A DNA stretch of 64,000 nucleotides from Sphingomonas aurea (GTDB lineage: Bacteria > Pseudomonadota > Alphaproteobacteria > Sphingomonadales > Sphingomonadaceae), in assembly GCF_030678875.1 (NCBI RefSeq), contig NZ_JAUUDS010000005.1, positions 156,902 to 220,901 of the forward strand. The letters are read 5' to 3'. The notes below the pieces were generated by a model, which was not told the origin of the DNA, did not search any database, and was given only the letters and a program-made list of their open reading frames with translations. The first letter of the stretch is position 1; each line of letters begins with the position of its first letter. This document shows positions 34,928-44,065 of this stretch, piece by piece. The translations under genes were made by a program, and so were the position numbers.

Positions 34928-36472
34928 CTACCCGGGCAGCCGGATCAGGAACAGCGCCCCGCCGCCCTGCTCGGCCAGTTCGATGGCGCCGCCATGGGCG
35001 TGGAGCAGCGAGCGCGCGATCGGCAGGCCCAGCCCGGTGCCGCCGCTGGTCCGCCGGCTGGTAAAGAACGGCGTGAAGACACGTTCGCAGTCACCCGACG
35101 GGATGCCGGGACCATCGTCGCCGACCGCCAGCAGCACCGCGTCGCCCTCCGCGTGCGCCGAAAGGGAGACGGCGGTCGCGCCGGCCTGGCGGCTGTTCTC
35201 GATCAACCCGGTCACGACCGCCGCCACCGTCTCGGCCGGCACCGCCACGGCCAGCGCCCCCGCCGCATCGACGGTTACCGCGAAATCCGCCCCGCGATGC
35301 GCGTCGGCGAGCCGGTGGAGTACTGGCATCAGCGGCGTCGCGAGCCCCTCGACCGGCTCTGCCATGTCGGCGCGCGCCAGGTCGAGCAGCCGCGTGACGA
35401 GCTGCGCCAGCCGCTCGGCATCGGCGGCCATGTTGGCCAGAAAGCGGCGGCGATCCCCGGCGGCCATGTCAGGATGGTCCTGCAACAGCTCGACCGCGCC
35501 GCCGATCCCGGCCAGCGGGGTCTTGAACTCGTGGCTGACCGCATGGGCGAAATCGCGCAGGTAGCGGGATCGCCGCTCGATCGCCGCCGCCATCACCGCG
35601 AAGTCGCGGTAGAGTGCCTGGATCTCGACCGCCGCGGTCGGCGGCACCGGGGGCACGGTGCCGCCCCCGGCCGCCACCGCGCGCGTCGCCTCGCCCAACG
35701 CCTCGACCGGGCGGACGATCCCGCGGGACAACAGCCCACTCAGCACGACCAACGTCGCGAAGATCAGCGCGATGCCGAGCAGGATCTTGCCGCGATCCTC
35801 ATAGATGCCGACGAACAGCGCCCTGGGCGAGCGCGACAGCAGCAGCACGCCGACCACCCGCCCGTCGGCCACGATCGGCCGCGCATGGTGGATACGCAGG
35901 TTCGACGCGCGGCTCAGCCACTCGAACGCGTAGAGCGGCCGATAATCGTCGTTGCGGCGCAGGACGGTGGCGGGCCGCCCGGCGAGCGCCGCCCGCACCT
36001 CCGGCAGATCGGCGTCGCTGCCCCCCGCGCCCGGACCGACCAGGATGCGCCCGCGCGCGTCGAGCAGCAGGATCGAGGCAAGCGTCGTCCGCGCGGTCAG
36101 CCGCAGGACCGGCCGCAGCGCCCCGGCCCAGGCGATGGCCCCGGCGTCGATCGGCCCGGCGGCGGGGCGGGGCAGGGGCCGCTCGGGCAGGATCGGCGAC
36201 AGGCGCAGGTCGATCGTCGGCGGCTCGGCGACATAGCCGGGCGGTGCGACAGTGTCCGCGCGCCAGTCGAGCGCACCCGCCGCCGCCAGCGCCGCCCCTT
36301 GCGCGACCAGCTCCGCCTCGGTCTGGCGGACCAGCGTGTTCTCGTACACCCGTAGGAAGAGCGCGCCGACGCCGGGCAGCGCCGCGACGAAGACGAAGGT
36401 GGTGAGCAGGATGGTGCGCAGCCGCAAGCGCGGCCAGCGGTCGCGCACCGCCTGTTTGAACCGCGCGATCAT
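34928..36472 (-). CDS. membrane sensor histidine kinase
   Basis: A 514-residue kinase. Membrane helices lie at about 22-42 and 228-248, enclosing a periplasmic sensor of about 185 residues (stimulus-sensing, with an SILLLDARGRILVG strand). HAMP-like region from about 250. H-box HAVSHEFKTPL has the phosphorylated His314. The ATPase domain shows GLIENSRQAG, GDDGPGIP and GGTGLGL. It partners the response regulator encoded just upstream, with an ATGA overlap. The signal is unknown, but neighbouring wall genes suggest envelope status. Confidence 0.92.
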   Translation of the reverse strand: MIARFKQAVRDRWPRLRLRTILLTTFVFVAALPGVGALFLRVYENTLVRQTEAELVAQGAALAAAGALDWRADTVAPPGYVAEPPTIDLRLSPILPERPLPRPAAGPIDAGAIAWAGALRPVLRLTARTTLASILLLDARGRILVGPGAGGSDADLPEVRAALAGRPATVLRRNDDYRPLYAFEWLSRASNLRIHHARPIVADGRVVGVLLLSRSPRALFVGIYEDRGKILLGIALIFATLVVLSGLLSRGIVRPVEALGEATRAVAAGGGTVPPVPPTAAVEIQALYRDFAVMAAAIERRSRYLRDFAHAVSHEFKTPLAGIGGAVELLQDHPDMAAGDRRRFLANMAADAERLAQLVTRLLDLARADMAEPVEGLATPLMPVLHRLADAHRGADFAVTVDAAGALAVAVPAETVAAVVTGLIENSRQAGATAVSLSAHAEGDAVLLAVGDDGPGIPSGDCERVFTPFFTSRRTSGGTGLGLPIARSLLHAHGGAIELAEQGGGALFLIRLPG

Positions 36473-37185
36473 CCGCCGCCGCAGAGCCCCAGCCGGTATC
36501 CGATGCCGGCGCGCGTCTCGATTACGTCATCGGCGCCGACGGCCGCAAACTTGGCGCGCAGGTTGCGGACATGGCTGTCGATCGTTCGGTCGGTGATCGC
36601 GAAACCGGGACCGTGCAGCCGGTCGATGATCGCCTCGCGACTGAACACCTTGGACGGCATCGCCGCCAGCGTGCGCAGGATGCCGAACTCGGTCGCGGTC
36701 AGCGCCACCGGCGTTCCCGCCCAGCTCGCTTGCCAGCCGTCGGCGTCGAGCGTCAGTCGCCCATGAACCAGCGGGTGCGCCAGCTCGGCAGCGGCGGGCG
36801 GGCGCGCGGCGGTGCGGCGCAGGATCGCCATCACCCGCGCCGCCACCTCGCGCGGGGAGAAGGGCTTGGTGACATAATCGTCCGCGCCCAACTCGATCCC
36901 CAGCACGCGATCGATCTCGTCGTCGCGGCTCGACAGGAACAGGATCGGCACGTCGCTGGTCGCGCGCAGCCGTCGGCATGCCTCGATCCCGTCCATCCGG
37001 GGCATGTTGATGTCGAGCACGATCAGGTCGGGCGTCGCGCGCGCGACGCTTGCCAGCACCGCCTCGCCATCCTCCGCCTCGATCGTGTCGAGCCCGGCCT
37101 TGCCCAGCGCGAAGACTAGCAGCTGACGGATATGGGGATCGTCGTCGGCGACGAGGATGGTGCGCGGCATGGGACAGGGGATCAT
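36469..37185 (-). CDS. OmpR-family response regulator
   Basis: A 238-residue two-domain regulator. Receiver domain: ADDD at 13-16, phosphoacceptor Asp58 in LIVLDINMPRMDG, Lys107 in YVTKPFS. A C-terminal winged helix (about 140-235) includes LTATEFGILRTLA and TIDSHVRNLRAKF. Start chosen at MIPCPMPRT because AGGGAGG lies seven bases upstream; the ATG five codons in is also possible. It overlaps the kinase start. Confidence 0.94.
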   Translation of the reverse strand: MIPCPMPRTILVADDDPHIRQLLVFALGKAGLDTIEAEDGEAVLASVARATPDLIVLDINMPRMDGIEACRRLRATSDVPILFLSSRDDEIDRVLGIELGADDYVTKPFSPREVAARVMAILRRTAARPPAAAELAHPLVHGRLTLDADGWQASWAGTPVALTATEFGILRTLAAMPSKVFSREAIIDRLHGPGFAITDRTIDSHVRNLRAKFAAVGADDVIETRAGIGYRLGLCGGG

Positions 37186-37202
37186 CGCTCCGCCTCCCTG
37201 GG

Positions 37203-38609
37203 TCAAGCGCGACCGCACGCGACGGGCGGTGCCGCTGCCAGCCGCCGGGCGCCGCGTGGCGTCCACGCGCGCCACTGGGCCTGCCGCCCGGCCAGGCTGC
37301 ACTGAATGTCCATCCGTATCCCATGCACCCGCGCGCGAAGTTCGGGGTCGCGCACCCGCGCCTCCAGCGTCACCAGGGGCAGCAGTGCGCCGTCGCCGGT
37401 CTCGTGGAGATATTCCAGGTCGATGCCCCGCACATCGGCCGCGCGCACGTTCCACCACGCCGCCACTGCGCCCAGATCGACCGCCCCCGCCGCCGTCAGC
37501 ACGGCCAGCGCCGCCGCTGCGTTCGTGTTGACGAGCCAGCGCGCGCTCTTGTCCCGCAGGATACGCCAGCCGATCAGCACCAATCCCAGCGCGACCAGCG
37601 CCATCCATGCCAGCGCCGCGATCCGCCATGCGGTCAGCATCGACGTGGCGATATAGTCGATCGTCCTGAGCGCGCTGGAGGCGACCAGCACGACGTTCTG
37701 CGCCACCCATAATGTCACCAGCCGCCGCGCGAGCGGGTGGCGCGCGCTCTCGCTGCCCGGCCGCAGCATCGCCAGCGCCATCGCGCCGGCCAGCAGCGCG
37801 GTGACGATCAGCGGATAGGCGCCGCGATGGACATACTCGGTCTGCGACATGCCCGCGGGCAGCGCTGCGCCGCTCCACAGAAAGGCGATGTCGAGCAGGT
37901 TCTGCACCGCGAACAGCGCGTTGAACAGCGCGAGCGCTATCAGCACCGAGGGTAGCGACGTGCCCGGCAGTCGCGGTTCCGGATCGGGCAGCCGTGCCGC
38001 CCAGCGCAACACCGCGGCGTGCGGGCGCATGCTGGGCCAGGCGAGTGCGGCAAGCACCGTCCAGAACAGCAGCCGGCCGGGGCTCGGCAACCGAATATCG
38101 GCCAGTGCCGCGCCGATCAGCGGGTTGGCGCCCGCGAACAGCGCCACGAACACCAGCCCGCCGACCAGCGGCAGCGCCAGCACGCCTGCCAGCGCGCCCG
38201 CCGGCATCCGCCCCGCGCGGCGCGGCCGGGCGAGCGCGCGCAGGTCGCGCAGCGGCACCACCGCGCTGCTCGCGGCGTGCAGCCCCAGCCGCCATGCCCA
38301 GCGCCAGGCATCGTCGAACCGCGTGACGCGCGGCAGGAGCGCCGCCATCGCCAGCGCCGCCCAGAACATCAGCCACGCGAGCGGCCCCGGATCGTCGACC
38401 AGCATCGCGGCATAGACCAGTGCCGCCGCCACTGCGCCCAGCGCCAGCCGGCTCCGCCGCACATCGGGCCTGGCGACCACTACCGCCGCCAGCCAGCCGA
38501 GCGCGAACAGCCCCAGCATCGTCCCCGCCGGGTCGTCCCCGAACAGCCAGTCCCCCAGCGCGACCAGCCCCGCCAGCGCCGCCGCCTTCACCCAAAACCC
38601 GAACCGCAT
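37203..38609 (-). CDS. DUF4153/DUF4173-like multi-spanning membrane protein
   Basis: A 468-residue protein with about 11-12 hydrophobic segments and a C-terminal soluble tail of about 90 residues. The segment MSQTEYVHRGAYPLIVTALL is typical of DUF4173-type proteins. Function unknown. The gene is 17 bases upstream of the response-regulator gene on the same strand, an arrangement that suggests it is part of, or controlled with, the two-component system. Confidence 0.75.
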   Translation of the reverse strand: MRFGFWVKAAALAGLVALGDWLFGDDPAGTMLGLFALGWLAAVVVARPDVRRSRLALGAVAAALVYAAMLVDDPGPLAWLMFWAALAMAALLPRVTRFDDAWRWAWRLGLHAASSAVVPLRDLRALARPRRAGRMPAGALAGVLALPLVGGLVFVALFAGANPLIGAALADIRLPSPGRLLFWTVLAALAWPSMRPHAAVLRWAARLPDPEPRLPGTSLPSVLIALALFNALFAVQNLLDIAFLWSGAALPAGMSQTEYVHRGAYPLIVTALLAGAMALAMLRPGSESARHPLARRLVTLWVAQNVVLVASSALRTIDYIATSMLTAWRIAALAWMALVALGLVLIGWRILRDKSARWLVNTNAAAALAVLTAAGAVDLGAVAAWWNVRAADVRGIDLEYLHETGDGALLPLVTLEARVRDPELRARVHGIRMDIQCSLAGRQAQWRAWTPRGARRLAAAPPVACGRA

Positions 38610-38923
38610 CGCCCATCCCTTCGTCAGGAAGGGCTGGATCTAGTCACCGCGCATCCACCGGGGATGCGCCGGAGAGGGAGACGGCAAAGAGATATGGTGC
38701 AGTTTCGGTGCATTCCGGAAGCGATCACCCCCGGTAAGGGGGCGGCCCGGTTTCGACAGGGTTGGCAATGTTTTCGCGCGAAGACGCGAAGACGCGAAGG
38801 CGTTGCGTCTGCCTCCGCGGCAGCTCTCCGGTTCGAGTTTGTCAGAGTAAGGTGCGCTGCCGCGCGCACGAGACGTCTTTGCGTCTTCGCGGCTTCGCGC
38901 GAAAATCAAACTCCGCCAAGAAT
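38610..38923. repeat. gap with an inverted repeat rich in CGCGAAGA units
   Basis: The left arm at 38771-38799 starts TTTTCGCGCGAAGACGCGAA and has a tandem GACGCGAA. The right arm at 38882-38905 is its inverted copy with one mismatch in 24 bases. Between them are about 80 bases without a gene. The outer 38610-38770 holds the promoter of the membrane protein gene. No coding region seen. Confidence 0.75.
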
Positions 38924-40006
38924 CTACCGCATCAACCCAGCAGCGCGCAGCGCATCCTCGATGACCTGCGCCGGCCCCGATGGCGCCGTCACGGTGCGCG
39001 CAGGCTCCGCATCTTTTGCCGGCCGCCGCGTTCGGGGCGCCACCGCCTCCGTCAATCCCCAGAACGCCGCGATATGTCGGGTCGAGGAAATTCCCGCATC
39101 CAGCATATGCGCACCCGCCACCTCCGCGCCGTCGCTGCCCTGCGGGTCGAGCGGGGTGCCGTGGCCCATGCCGGCGATCCGATATTCCTCGATCACCGCG
39201 CGTCCGGCGGCGTCGCGCCACAGGCGGTGCTGCGCGCCGTCTACCGTGTCGACCTCCGCCGCCCGCGCGTCGAGGCCATGCAGCGCCTGCCACTGTGCCA
39301 GCGTCGCCGCCGCGTTGCTCGGGTCGACGGTGGTGTCGCCGCTGCCATGCCAGACCGAGACGGTCGGCCACGGTCCCGCATACCTCGACGCGGCGCGCAC
39401 CGTGCCGGCCAGCGTCCGTGGATCGACCACGCCCGCGCCGCGCATCCGGTCGAGCGCCTGCACGACCGACGTCGCGCTGCCATAGGGAAGCCCGGCGATG
39501 ATCGCGCCGCCCGCGAACAGCTCCGGACAGGTCGCCAGCATGACCGCCGTCATCGCGCCCCCCGCCGACAGGCCGGTGACGAAGACGCGGGCGCGGTCGA
39601 TGCCGTGTGCGCGGATCGCCGCCTCGGTCATCTGCCGGATCGATTCCGCCTCGCCGCCGTCCCGATGAATATCCTCGGGCTGAAACCAGTTGAAGCAGAG
39701 ATTGGGATTGTTCGCGCGCACCTGCTCGGCGAACAGCACGACGAAGCCGTGTTGGTCGGCCAGTCGCGACCAACCCGACCCTGCGTCATACCCGGCAGCG
39801 CTCTGCGTACAGCCGTGCAGTACCACGACCAGCGCCGGCTTCGCGGCCAGCGTATTCGGCACATGGATGCGCGCACGCAAGGCGCCGGGGTTCGACCCGA
39901 AACCGGTCAGGTCGTGCAGCCGGTCCGCACCCGACACGGGCGGCATGATCGGCATGGCGGTGCGGGCCTTGGCCAGGCGCTGCAGCGTATCGGACAGTCG
40001 GCGCAT
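38924..40006 (-). CDS. PHB-depolymerase-type esterase
   Basis: A 360-residue alpha/beta hydrolase of the Esterase_phd family. VVLHGCTQSAAGYDAGSGW includes the oxyanion region; Ser147 in GLSAGG is the nucleophile; Asp lies in HGSGDTTVDPSNA; His in GMGHGTPLDP. No cleavable signal peptide is obvious, so it may be intracellular. Members hydrolyse polyhydroxybutyrate, feruloyl or similar esters. No other PHB genes are near. Confidence 0.87.
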   Translation of the reverse strand: MRRLSDTLQRLAKARTAMPIMPPVSGADRLHDLTGFGSNPGALRARIHVPNTLAAKPALVVVLHGCTQSAAGYDAGSGWSRLADQHGFVVLFAEQVRANNPNLCFNWFQPEDIHRDGGEAESIRQMTEAAIRAHGIDRARVFVTGLSAGGAMTAVMLATCPELFAGGAIIAGLPYGSATSVVQALDRMRGAGVVDPRTLAGTVRAASRYAGPWPTVSVWHGSGDTTVDPSNAAATLAQWQALHGLDARAAEVDTVDGAQHRLWRDAAGRAVIEEYRIAGMGHGTPLDPQGSDGAEVAGAHMLDAGISSTRHIAAFWGLTEAVAPRTRRPAKDAEPARTVTAPSGPAQVIEDALRAAGLMR

Positions 40007-40168
40007 GCGAACACTCCCTTAGCGGATGGTCCGCCACAGCCCGACGACAGTCAAATGCTGCGCTGCACAATATGGTCTCTCGCGCCGCGATGGCAAGCCG
40101 CGTGATGCGGAGCCGAGCGGCAAGTGCTGCGTTGCAAAGGGGTTACCCAGACCGGAGCTGCCCCGTTG

Positions 40169-41323
40169 ATGACCGATCCCGCCCGTCCGCTCCGCCTGGG
40201 TTTCCCGGTCAAGGTCATGGGCCGTCCCGAGCTGAAGAGCCAGGACACGCGCCGCTGGCAGAAGAACCCGCACCTGAAATGCTCGCTCGAGCTGCTCGAC
40301 GCGGTCCTGGACTATCTGCGCGCAGAGCGGCTCGATATGTACCGCCTGTCCTCCGACATCGCGCCTTATGCCACCCATCCGGACATGCCGCAGTTCCACG
40401 CCATGGTCGCGGAGAGCGACGCGGAGCTGCGTGCGTTCGGGGCGAAGGCGCGGGCGCTCGACATCCGGCTGTCCTTCCACCCCTCGCAATACGTCCTCCT
40501 CAACGCCCCCGATCCTCAGCTGACCGCCAAGAGCATCTGGGACCTTGCCAGCCAGTCCGAGATGCTCGACCGGATGGAGCTGGACGACGAGGCGGTGGTC
40601 ATCACCCATGTCGGCGGCGTGTACGGCGACCACGACGCCAGCCGCGCGCGCTGGATCGCGGGGTGGGAGCAGTGCCCGGAGCATGTCCGCCGCCGACTGG
40701 TGCTGGAGAATGACGATATCCGCTTCAGCGCCGCCGACGCGCTGTGGATTCACGAACGGACAGGGGTGCGGCTGGTCTTCGACTACCAGCATTTCTGGTG
40801 CCTCAACCCCGAGCGGCTCGACATGCGCGACACGCTGGAGCGATTCCTGGCGACCTGGCGGGCAGGGGTCCGGCCCAAGATCCACTTTTCCTCGCCCCGC
40901 ACCGAGCTGCGCGAGATCAAGCAGAAGATCACGCCGAAGCAGCGCGCCGCCGCCCAGGCGGGCAAGCGGCCGGGAAAGGCCGAACTGCTCAAGGCGCCGA
41001 TGAAACCGACCGCACGGGTGAAGACGGTGCTGCGTCCGCCGATCTGGACGGGCCATGCCGACTTCACCAACCCGTTCGAATTCGCCACCTTCATGCGGAT
41101 GGCCGAGGGGCTGGTGTTCGATGTCATGATGGAAGGAAAGTCGAAGGACATCAGCCTGCTGCGCCTGCGCCCCGACCTCCTCCGCTATGCCCCGGACGTC
41201 GCCGCGCGCTTCGGCATCACGGCCGATGACGCCGCCCAGTTCGCCGCCGACGAAGCGCGGCTGGAGAAGGGTGTCGACGCTGACGGCGAGCCGGATGTCG
41301 ACGAGGGACGGTCAGCCGCCTGA
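40169..41323 (+). CDS. uvsE: UV damage endonuclease UvsE-like
   Basis: A 384-residue protein from the ATG giving MTDPARPLRLGFPVKVMG; an upstream GTG at 40124 would add 15 residues. TIM-barrel metal-binding segments LSFHPSQYVLLN, VITHVGGVYGD, LVLENDDIRFSA and LVFDYQHFWC match UVDE-family nucleases, which nick DNA 5' of UV photoproducts. A Lys/Arg-rich insertion at about 250-290 and an acidic tail are extra to the core. It is divergent from the esterase gene. Confidence 0.9.
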   Translation: MTDPARPLRLGFPVKVMGRPELKSQDTRRWQKNPHLKCSLELLDAVLDYLRAERLDMYRLSSDIAPYATHPDMPQFHAMVAESDAELRAFGAKARALDIRLSFHPSQYVLLNAPDPQLTAKSIWDLASQSEMLDRMELDDEAVVITHVGGVYGDHDASRARWIAGWEQCPEHVRRRLVLENDDIRFSAADALWIHERTGVRLVFDYQHFWCLNPERLDMRDTLERFLATWRAGVRPKIHFSSPRTELREIKQKITPKQRAAAQAGKRPGKAELLKAPMKPTARVKTVLRPPIWTGHADFTNPFEFATFMRMAEGLVFDVMMEGKSKDISLLRLRPDLLRYAPDVAARFGITADDAAQFAADEARLEKGVDADGEPDVDEGRSAA

Positions 41324-41361
41324 TCCGCGTCCCCTCCATAAGGAGGGGAAGGGAAGGTCGG

Positions 41362-41631
41362 TCAGTCGGTGGCGCGCCGCGAGGGCTTTGCCGAGCGCCG
41401 CTTGCGCCGCGGCTTGTCCGCCTTCTTCGATCGCAGGAAGAACGCCCCGGCCAGCGTCGCAAGCGCCCCGATCCCGACCGCTGCGACCAGCGGCACGATC
41501 AGCCGGTTGCCTTCGGGTGCGCGCTGCTCATCGCGCGGAGGCTTTGCCTTGGCGGGTGCCGGCGGGTGCGGCGGTTCTTCGCGCGGGAACGGGGACTGGT
41601 TGCCCGGCGGCACCGGTGGCGAGTGGGACAT
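41362..41631 (-). CDS. small proline-rich membrane-anchored protein
   Basis: An 89-residue protein from MSHSPPVPPGN, with AAGGAGA seven bases upstream supporting this start over the one 10 codons earlier. Proline-rich first half, one membrane helix at about residues 47-67, and a very basic C-terminus (RRKRRSAKPSRR). No family known to me. It faces the uvsE stop with a short C-rich hairpin between them. Confidence 0.55.
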   Translation of the reverse strand: MSHSPPVPPGNQSPFPREEPPHPPAPAKAKPPRDEQRAPEGNRLIVPLVAAVGIGALATLAGAFFLRSKKADKPRRKRRSAKPSRRATD

Positions 41632-41688
41632 GGCGGTTTCTCCTTCGTTCCCAGCCGCCAACGTCCCGCTCCGGGCAATGTTGCACGC

Positions 41689-42279
41689 TTACAGCCGCGG
41701 CCCCGCCACCGCCGGCTTGGCACGTTTCGGCGTCTCGGCGAACAGCTTGGCGATCGTACCCGACCGGCCGTCCTGCTCGGCATAGTCGCGCGCCGACAGG
41801 CCGGCGATCACGTCCTTCTGGTCCGGATCGGCGCCCGCCGCGGTCAGCACGCGGACCATGTCGATGCTGCGGCTCTGCACCGCGGCGATCAGCGGCGTGA
41901 CGCCCGACTGGTTGCCCAGGTTCGGGTTCGCCTTGCCCGCGATCAGGATCGGCAGCAGGTCGCGCTGGCCCAGCTGCGTCGCCAGCAGCAGCGGCGTGTT
42001 GCCCTGCCGGTCACGCAGGTTCGGGTCGGCGCCCTTCTGCAGCAGGTAGCGGACATATTTGTCGTCGCCGCGCTTCACCACGATATGCAGCGCACCCTCG
42101 CCCGAGCTGGTCTCGCGCGCATTGACCAGGTTGCTGCCGGGGCGGTCGAGCATGTCGATCACCTCGTTGCCCTTGGCGTCCTTCACCGCCTGCAGGAACT
42201 TGTAGCTTTCCGACTGCTGCTGCGCGGTTACGGGCGCGGCCAGCGCGAGCATGGCCAGAATTAGGGGCTTGCACTTCAT
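41689..42279 (-). CDS. exported ankyrin-repeat protein
   Basis: A 196-residue protein with a signal peptide (residues 1-20, ending VTAQ). Ankyrin repeats follow: GEGALHIVVKRGDDKYVRYLL, GNTPLLLATQLGQRDLLPIL, GVTPLIAAVQSRSIDMVRVL and a partial one. Bacterial periplasmic ankyrin proteins mediate protein contacts, sometimes supporting catalase or toxin immunity; none of these partners is adjacent. It is divergent from the Sco1 gene. Confidence 0.85.
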   Translation of the reverse strand: MKCKPLILAMLALAAPVTAQQQSESYKFLQAVKDAKGNEVIDMLDRPGSNLVNARETSSGEGALHIVVKRGDDKYVRYLLQKGADPNLRDRQGNTPLLLATQLGQRDLLPILIAGKANPNLGNQSGVTPLIAAVQSRSIDMVRVLTAAGADPDQKDVIAGLSARDYAEQDGRSGTIAKLFAETPKRAKPAVAGPRL

Positions 42280-42348
42280 CGAAACGTCCTCGGGCTCGGT
42301 CGCTGCTGCTTGCGCGGGTGGCGCTAACAGATCAAGGGTGGCTGCGCC

Positions 42349-42930
42349 ATGAACCTGCGCTGGATCCTGCTGCCGCTCGCGCTCGCCGCCTGTCAGAAGC
42401 CTGCTGCCGACACAGGCCCCCCGCCGCTCGCCGGCGCCAGGATCGGCGGCCCGTTCAGCCTGACCGACCAGGACGGCCGCACCGTCACCGACCGCAGCTT
42501 CGCGGGCAAGTACCGGCTGATGTATTTCGGCTATACCTTCTGCCCCGATGTCTGCCCGACCGACATGGCCGCGATCGCCGCGGGACTGAAGCAGGTGGCC
42601 GCCGACGCGCCCGCCACCGCCGCTAAGGTCGTGCCGATCTTCGTCACCGTCGATCCCGAGCGCGACACGCCGGCGGTGCTGAAGCAGTTCACCGCCGCCT
42701 TCTCCCCCCATCCGGTCGGGCTGACCGGTAGCCCGGCGGCGATCGATGCCGTCAAGAAGGCCTATGGCGTCTATGCGGCGAAAGGCGCGGCGACGCCCGG
42801 CGGCGGCTACATGGTCGATCACAGCCGCCAAGCTTACCTGATGGGTCCAGACAATCGCCCGGTCGCGCTGGTCCCGCAGGACCAGGGGCCGAAGGCGGTC
42901 GCCGCCACCGTCGAGCAGTGGGTGAAATGA
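42349..42930 (+). CDS. Sco1/SenC copper chaperone lipoprotein
   Basis: A 193-residue lipoprotein (signal then LAAC, Cys15). A thioredoxin-like fold has the copper site Cys65 and Cys69 (FCPDVCP) and His158 (MVDHSRQ), completing the Cys-Cys-His set. SCO proteins put copper into the CuA centre of cytochrome c oxidase. No oxidase genes nearby. Its stop overlaps the ycgN-type start (ATGA). Confidence 0.92.
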   Translation: MNLRWILLPLALAACQKPAADTGPPPLAGARIGGPFSLTDQDGRTVTDRSFAGKYRLMYFGYTFCPDVCPTDMAAIAAGLKQVAADAPATAAKVVPIFVTVDPERDTPAVLKQFTAAFSPHPVGLTGSPAAIDAVKKAYGVYAAKGAATPGGGYMVDHSRQAYLMGPDNRPVALVPQDQGPKAVAATVEQWVK

Positions 42931-43376
42931 GAGCCGGAGAGAAGGCCGGACGCTTCTGGGAAGACGTGCCGATCGAGCGGCTCGATCGCGGCCAGTGGGA
43001 AGCGCTGTGCGACGGCTGCGGCAAGTGCTGCATCCACAAGCTGGAGGACGAGGAGACCGGAGAGGTCCACCCGACGAACGTCGCCTGCCGCCTGCTCGAC
43101 CGCCGCAGCGGCCAATGCTCCGACTATCGCCATCGCCGCGCCTATGTGCCGGAATGCGTGCGCCTGACCGCCGGCAACGTCCGCGACATCGACTGGCTGC
43201 CGTCGACCTGCGCCTATCGCCTGCGCGCCAATGGCCAGCCGCTGCCCGAGTGGCACTATCTGGTCAGCGGCGACCGCGAGGCGGTCCACCGCGCCGGCCA
43301 GTCGGTGCGCGGCTGGACAGTCAGCGAGGATGATGTGGGCGACATGGAGGACCATCTGGTCGAGCGCGAGTTGTGA
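42927..43376 (+). CDS. YcgN-family cysteine cluster protein (UPF0260)
   Basis: A 149-residue protein. FWEDVPIERLDRGQWEALCDGCGKCCIHKL, then CRLLD, CSDYRHR and ECVRL provide the conserved cysteines that may bind a metal or Fe-S cluster. Cytoplasmic, function unknown. Start is the ATG overlapping the Sco1 stop; the next gene overlaps its stop (GTGA). Confidence 0.88.
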   Translation: MRAGEKAGRFWEDVPIERLDRGQWEALCDGCGKCCIHKLEDEETGEVHPTNVACRLLDRRSGQCSDYRHRRAYVPECVRLTAGNVRDIDWLPSTCAYRLRANGQPLPEWHYLVSGDREAVHRAGQSVRGWTVSEDDVGDMEDHLVEREL

Positions 43377-44065
43377 GTCTCGCGCAGGTAGGGGGCGCGG
43401 AGGTCGAGATCGTCCGCCACCCGCGCGCGCGCCGCTGCACTCTGTCGATCGATCCCGCCAGCGGCCGTGCGCGTCTGGTCCTGCCGCGTCGTGCCGCCCT
43501 GTCGACCGCGCTCGCCTGGGCGGAGGGGAAAGCGGGGTGGCTGGCCGAGCAGCGCGCTGCCCTGCCGCTGGCACGGCCGTTCGTGCCGGGCGCGACCTTC
43601 AGCGTCGCCGATGCCGCCGTCACCCTCGTCCGCGAGGAGGGGCGTCGTCGCGCGCTGGTCCGTGACGGCGATCGCCTGCTGATCGCCGGGCCGGAAGAAA
43701 CGATCGCGCGGCGGGTCGAGGCGTGGCTGCGTGCCGAGGCGCTCGCCCTGCTCACTGCCGAAACCGCGGAGTTCGCCGTCAAGGCGGGCGTCACCGTCGC
43801 CCAGGTCGGCATCGGCGATCCGCGCCGCCGCTGGGGCAGCTGTGCGTCGTCAGGGATCATCCGCTATAGCTGGCGGCTGCTGCTCGCCCCCGGATGGGTC
43901 CGCCGCGCCACCGTCGCGCACGAGGTCGCGCATCGCGTCCACATGAACCACGGCGCGCAGTTCCACGCGCTCGTCGCCACGCTGCTAGGCGAAGACCCCA
44001 CACCCGCGCGCCTCTGGCTGCGCGAGCATGGCGCCGCCCTTCACTGGGTCGGGCGCGCGTCCTGA
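43373..44065 (+). CDS. YgjP-like M48-type metallopeptidase
   Basis: A 230-residue protein of the YgjP/DUF45 family. The zinc motif is HEVAHRVHMNH (His183, Glu184, His187, and a third His at 193). RRRWGSCASSGIIRYSWRLLLAP precedes it as usual. Starts with GTG. Its last 25 bases overlap the end of the PBP1A gene on the opposite strand, so the two coding regions share sequence tail to tail. Confidence 0.88.
   Translation: MSLAQVGGAEVEIVRHPRARRCTLSIDPASGRARLVLPRRAALSTALAWAEGKAGWLAEQRAALPLARPFVPGATFSVADAAVTLVREEGRRRALVRDGDRLLIAGPEETIARRVEAWLRAEALALLTAETAEFAVKAGVTVAQVGIGDPRRRWGSCASSGIIRYSWRLLLAPGWVRRATVAHEVAHRVHMNHGAQFHALVATLLGEDPTPARLWLREHGAALHWVGRAS

Noticed and set aside
36469..38616. Very long reverse frame joined to the response regulator
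   Set aside because: The 480 upstream codons are an out-of-frame reading of the membrane protein gene. The regulator has its own start with a ribosome site at 37185.
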